A stretch of 64,000 bases of DNA from Bacteroidota bacterium (GTDB taxonomy: Bacteria > Bacteroidota > Bacteroidia > Chitinophagales > Chitinophagaceae), in contig JAFDXN010000010.1 of the NCBI GenBank assembly GCA_018267915.1, forward strand, positions 1 through 64,000, read 5' to 3'. The notes beneath the pieces are model-generated. The model saw only the letters and a list, made by a program, of their open reading frames with translations, was not told the DNA's origin and did no database searches. Positions 60,910-64,000 of this stretch are shown here, one piece after another. The stretch's first letter is position 1. Each line of letters begins with the position of its first letter. Made by a program: the position numbers and the translations under genes.

Positions 60910-61782
60910 ATGAAAAAGAAAATCGTACTATTTACTACTGCGGCAGGACTAATTTATATGTCCTTAAGCAGTTACAGGTCTGGACCGGGCTTGAACGGCG
61001 AGAACCGTACCGGGGCCAGGAATTCGACAACGAACTGTGGAGGAGGCGGATGCCATGGCGGTGCTTCTGCTAATACTACAGTTGCGATCATAGTGGACTC
61101 GACAGGTAATGTGCCCGTTACCAGCTATGTGCCGGGCATGACGTACACCATTTTGATAAACGGTGGCAATACTTCATCCTTACCCAACTTCGGATTTCAG
61201 TTCACTGCAGTTAAAGGCACCGGCGCCTCACAAACAGATGCAGGCACGTTCGGGGCAGTACTGCCGACAGGCGTCCGCCAAACTACAGCTGCACAAAGTG
61301 GTACACTCACCTTTATCGAAAATAAACAATCGATAGTGGCTGCTGCAGCGGGCTACTACACAGCATCCTTTACCTGGACTGCGCCTGCGGCCGGCACCGG
61401 TAACGTGACAATGTACTGCACACTGAATGCGGTTGACGGTAATGGCAATGAAAACTCCGCAGATAAATCGGCTAATACCTCAGTTGTATTAACTGAACAA
61501 ACAGCAACCTCTGCAGCTAATACAGAAAAAATAATAGCATTGCGCGCCTACCCCAACCCGGTAACGGACAATCTTAATATCTCAGTGAAAAATGCAAAAC
61601 AGGGAACCTATCATCTCGCCGTAGTAGATATCAACGGAAGGAATATTGAAGACAAAGACATCAATATCAATACCGCAGATTACGCTTTATCACTTAATGC
61701 AAACAGCTGGGCGCGTGGCACCTACCTCTTGCACGTGACCAACGGAACCGATATGAAAGTGATCCCGATAGTAAAGCAGTAA
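60910..61782 (+). CDS. T9SS-sorted protein with choice-of-anchor-type domain
   Basis: A 290-residue secreted protein. After a signal-anchor (LFTTAAGLIYMSLSSY) comes ENRTGAR...NCGGGGCHGG, a CxxxxCH motif near the N-terminus, followed by a reelin/spondin-like beta domain (TSYVPGMTYTILINGGNTSSLPNFGFQFTA, AGTFGAVLPTGVRQTTAAQS, YTASFTWTAPAAGTGNVTMY). A domain of this make-up is annotated as choice-of-anchor in Bacteroidota. The sorting domain starts LRAYPNPVTDNLNISV. The CxxxxCH could bind haem or be structural. An in-frame ATG at 60901 is also possible. Confidence 0.82.
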   Translation: MKKKIVLFTTAAGLIYMSLSSYRSGPGLNGENRTGARNSTTNCGGGGCHGGASANTTVAIIVDSTGNVPVTSYVPGMTYTILINGGNTSSLPNFGFQFTAVKGTGASQTDAGTFGAVLPTGVRQTTAAQSGTLTFIENKQSIVAAAAGYYTASFTWTAPAAGTGNVTMYCTLNAVDGNGNENSADKSANTSVVLTEQTATSAANTEKIIALRAYPNPVTDNLNISVKNAKQGTYHLAVVDINGRNIEDKDININTADYALSLNANSWARGTYLLHVTNGTDMKVIPIVKQ

Positions 61783-61801
61783 TGACCCGCTCTTGTCGAA
61801 T

Positions 61802-61830
61802 AAAAGCTGCTCGTAACGGGCAGCTTTTTT
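61802..61830 (+). terminator. rho-independent terminator
   Basis: Stem AAAGCTGC (61803-61810) with GCAGCTTT (61820-61827), then TTT. It touches the end of the convergent UbiA-like gene. Confidence 0.75.
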
Positions 61831-62686
61831 AATACAATAAAACAAGTATCGCATAGAACAGCATCATGCCGTCCACGAGCCCGAGATATGCCTTGTCGGA
61901 GGGATGCTTTTTGGTGTATTCGATCACCAGTTTTGTACCTACGGCCGTTACAACCTCGGCAACGAGGCGTGAAGAAGAAGGATACCGATAGAATTGTATG
62001 AGCGACAATGCAACAAATAGGAACATTGTACCATCCATCAGCCGGTAGCTATTCTTCAGACCAATGAGATTAGGCAAGGTAAATATTTCCGCATCAAGGT
62101 CGGTTTGCATGTCCCTAATGTCGAAGGCCACACAAAGAGTGAACATAAAGACGAAACGAATAAGTATCTCGAAGGGGTAGTCTACTAATTGCCTATCCCG
62201 GTAAAGTATGGGCAAGACACTTGTTACGATTGTCCAAACACCTGTCAGCACCGTTATCTTTACCCATCCAAAGTCGCGTATGCGCCTCTTGTTAGCAAAG
62301 GGCAGCAGCGGCAATGAATAAGCAAAAGAAAGAAACGCTAAGACAACGCAGCCCAATAGTATTTTCCAGGAGAGCCAAAACAGGGAGCCCACGCTAAGCA
62401 GAGCCCCTGAAATAAAAAAGATATAATGCCAGTAACGGTTTCTCTCGGTCCATGCTTGCCGGTCGGACGTACCCGGGCGCGACCTTTTTACAGTATAGTG
62501 CACGTTGTACACCACCAGGGTGCTGCCAAAAACCAAAGCATGCAGAGGAGTGAATAACGGGGCGATGGAATTTATCAACAGACGCTCGGTAGCCATGCAC
62601 ATCCCGGTGGAACATAGTGCAGCAAAGACACTTGTGTATAGTACCCAATCAATGAACCTTTCGATGAAACGCACCCTAACTGTCAA
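61829..62686 (-). CDS. UbiA-like prenyltransferase family membrane protein
   Basis: A 285-residue membrane protein with eight or so helices. The second Asp-rich loop is well preserved: CVAFDIRDMQTDLDAEIFTLPNLIG, which in UbiA enzymes binds the prenyl diphosphate Mg2+. The first motif, normally N-x-x-x-D, reads YNVHYTVKRS and lacks the second Asp. It could be a divergent prenyltransferase or a non-enzymatic relative. It is followed upstream by an acyl-CoA carboxylase gene on the same strand, but a terminator lies between. Confidence 0.75.
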   Translation of the reverse strand: MTVRVRFIERFIDWVLYTSVFAALCSTGMCMATERLLINSIAPLFTPLHALVFGSTLVVYNVHYTVKRSRPGTSDRQAWTERNRYWHYIFFISGALLSVGSLFWLSWKILLGCVVLAFLSFAYSLPLLPFANKRRIRDFGWVKITVLTGVWTIVTSVLPILYRDRQLVDYPFEILIRFVFMFTLCVAFDIRDMQTDLDAEIFTLPNLIGLKNSYRLMDGTMFLFVALSLIQFYRYPSSSRLVAEVVTAVGTKLVIEYTKKHPSDKAYLGLVDGMMLFYAILVLLY

Positions 62687-62697
62687 TTAAAAACAAA

Positions 62698-62717
62698 AGT
62701 ACGGCAAGCGCCGTACT
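62698..62717 (-). terminator. terminator after carboxylase gene
   Basis: Stem GTACGGC (62699-62705) with GCCGTAC (62710-62716), followed on the minus strand by TTTTG and TTTTT. It ends the acyl-CoA carboxylase gene. Confidence 0.75.
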
Positions 62718-62749
62718 ATGTAAATAATTTTCAGTTCCAGGCATTTTAC

Positions 62750-64000
<1,251 letters not shown>

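Overview
The window looks like a chromosomal segment from a member of the Bacteroidota, most likely the Chitinophagales/Chitinophagaceae. This rests on nine secreted proteins with a type IX secretion (T9SS) C-terminal sorting domain, promoters of the Bacteroidota form TTG-N19/20-TAnnTTTG, lipoproteins with serine-rich lipoboxes, LytTR- and NarL-type two-component pairs, an MbnP-like protein, a GldM-like fragment and a REP-associated transposase. No replicon genes, prophage, CRISPR array or rRNA operon is visible. Two tRNAs are present (Ser-UGA, Leu-GAG).

Layout. 1-5.5 kb: two tandem T9SS cargo proteins, a DinB-like protein, a lipoprotein, and a mosaic of short repeats that includes a copied 3' end of the DinB gene and the tail of a broken fibre-like gene. 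5.5-10.6 kb: an aromatic catabolism block, homogentisate dioxygenase and 4-hydroxyphenylpyruvate dioxygenase followed by the phenylacetyl-CoA epoxidase genes paaABCD (no paaE). 10.6-20.5 kb: T9SS proteins, an MFS transporter, and a propeller-type sensor kinase broken by a frameshift next to its NarL-type regulator. 20.6-28.5 kb: a transglutaminase-like protein, tRNA-Ser, an exported MsrA, a Panacea-domain protein, acyl-CoA-binding protein, a secreted esterase, YraN, a phosphoglucose/phosphomannose isomerase and an MbnP-like lipoprotein. 28.5-33 kb: two large multi-pass membrane proteins and the decayed remains of a paralogue of one of them.

33-44.4 kb: tRNA-Leu, a sensor kinase, a family 2 glycosyltransferase, two T9SS proteins in a duplicated intergenic setting, a complete RAYT transposase element bounded by inverted hairpins inserted behind a signal peptide, a LiaF-like protein, a LytS/LytTR pair, and a DegT-family enzyme whose PLP lysine is a histidine. 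44.5-52 kb: the least ordinary stretch. It holds a PapD-like periplasmic chaperone, two small secreted beta-proteins divergent from it (a third lies 5 kb away), a four-gene overlapping operon (lipoprotein, membrane protein, histidine kinase, NarL regulator), and a secreted NucA-type nuclease convergent with a NuiA-type inhibitor. 52-64 kb: housekeeping genes (cmk, thiolase, two L,D-transpeptidases, trmB, an acyl-CoA carboxylase beta subunit running off the edge), mixed with a free-standing GldM-like C-terminal domain, a PolX whose polymerase site is degraded but whose PHP nuclease site is intact, and a Cys-less alkyltransferase-like protein.

How it fits together: the aromatic genes feed tyrosine and phenylacetate carbon towards central metabolism, where the thiolase, acyl-CoA-binding protein and carboxylase act. 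The envelope genes (T9SS cargo, chaperone and pilin-like proteins, L,D-transpeptidases, sensors) suit a gliding or surface-active environmental bacterium. The best candidate for an undescribed system is the chaperone plus pilin-like set with no usher in view; the best-supported structural observations are the RAYT element with covarying hairpins and the nuclease/inhibitor pair. All family assignments come from reading motifs and remembered family features; no database search was run.
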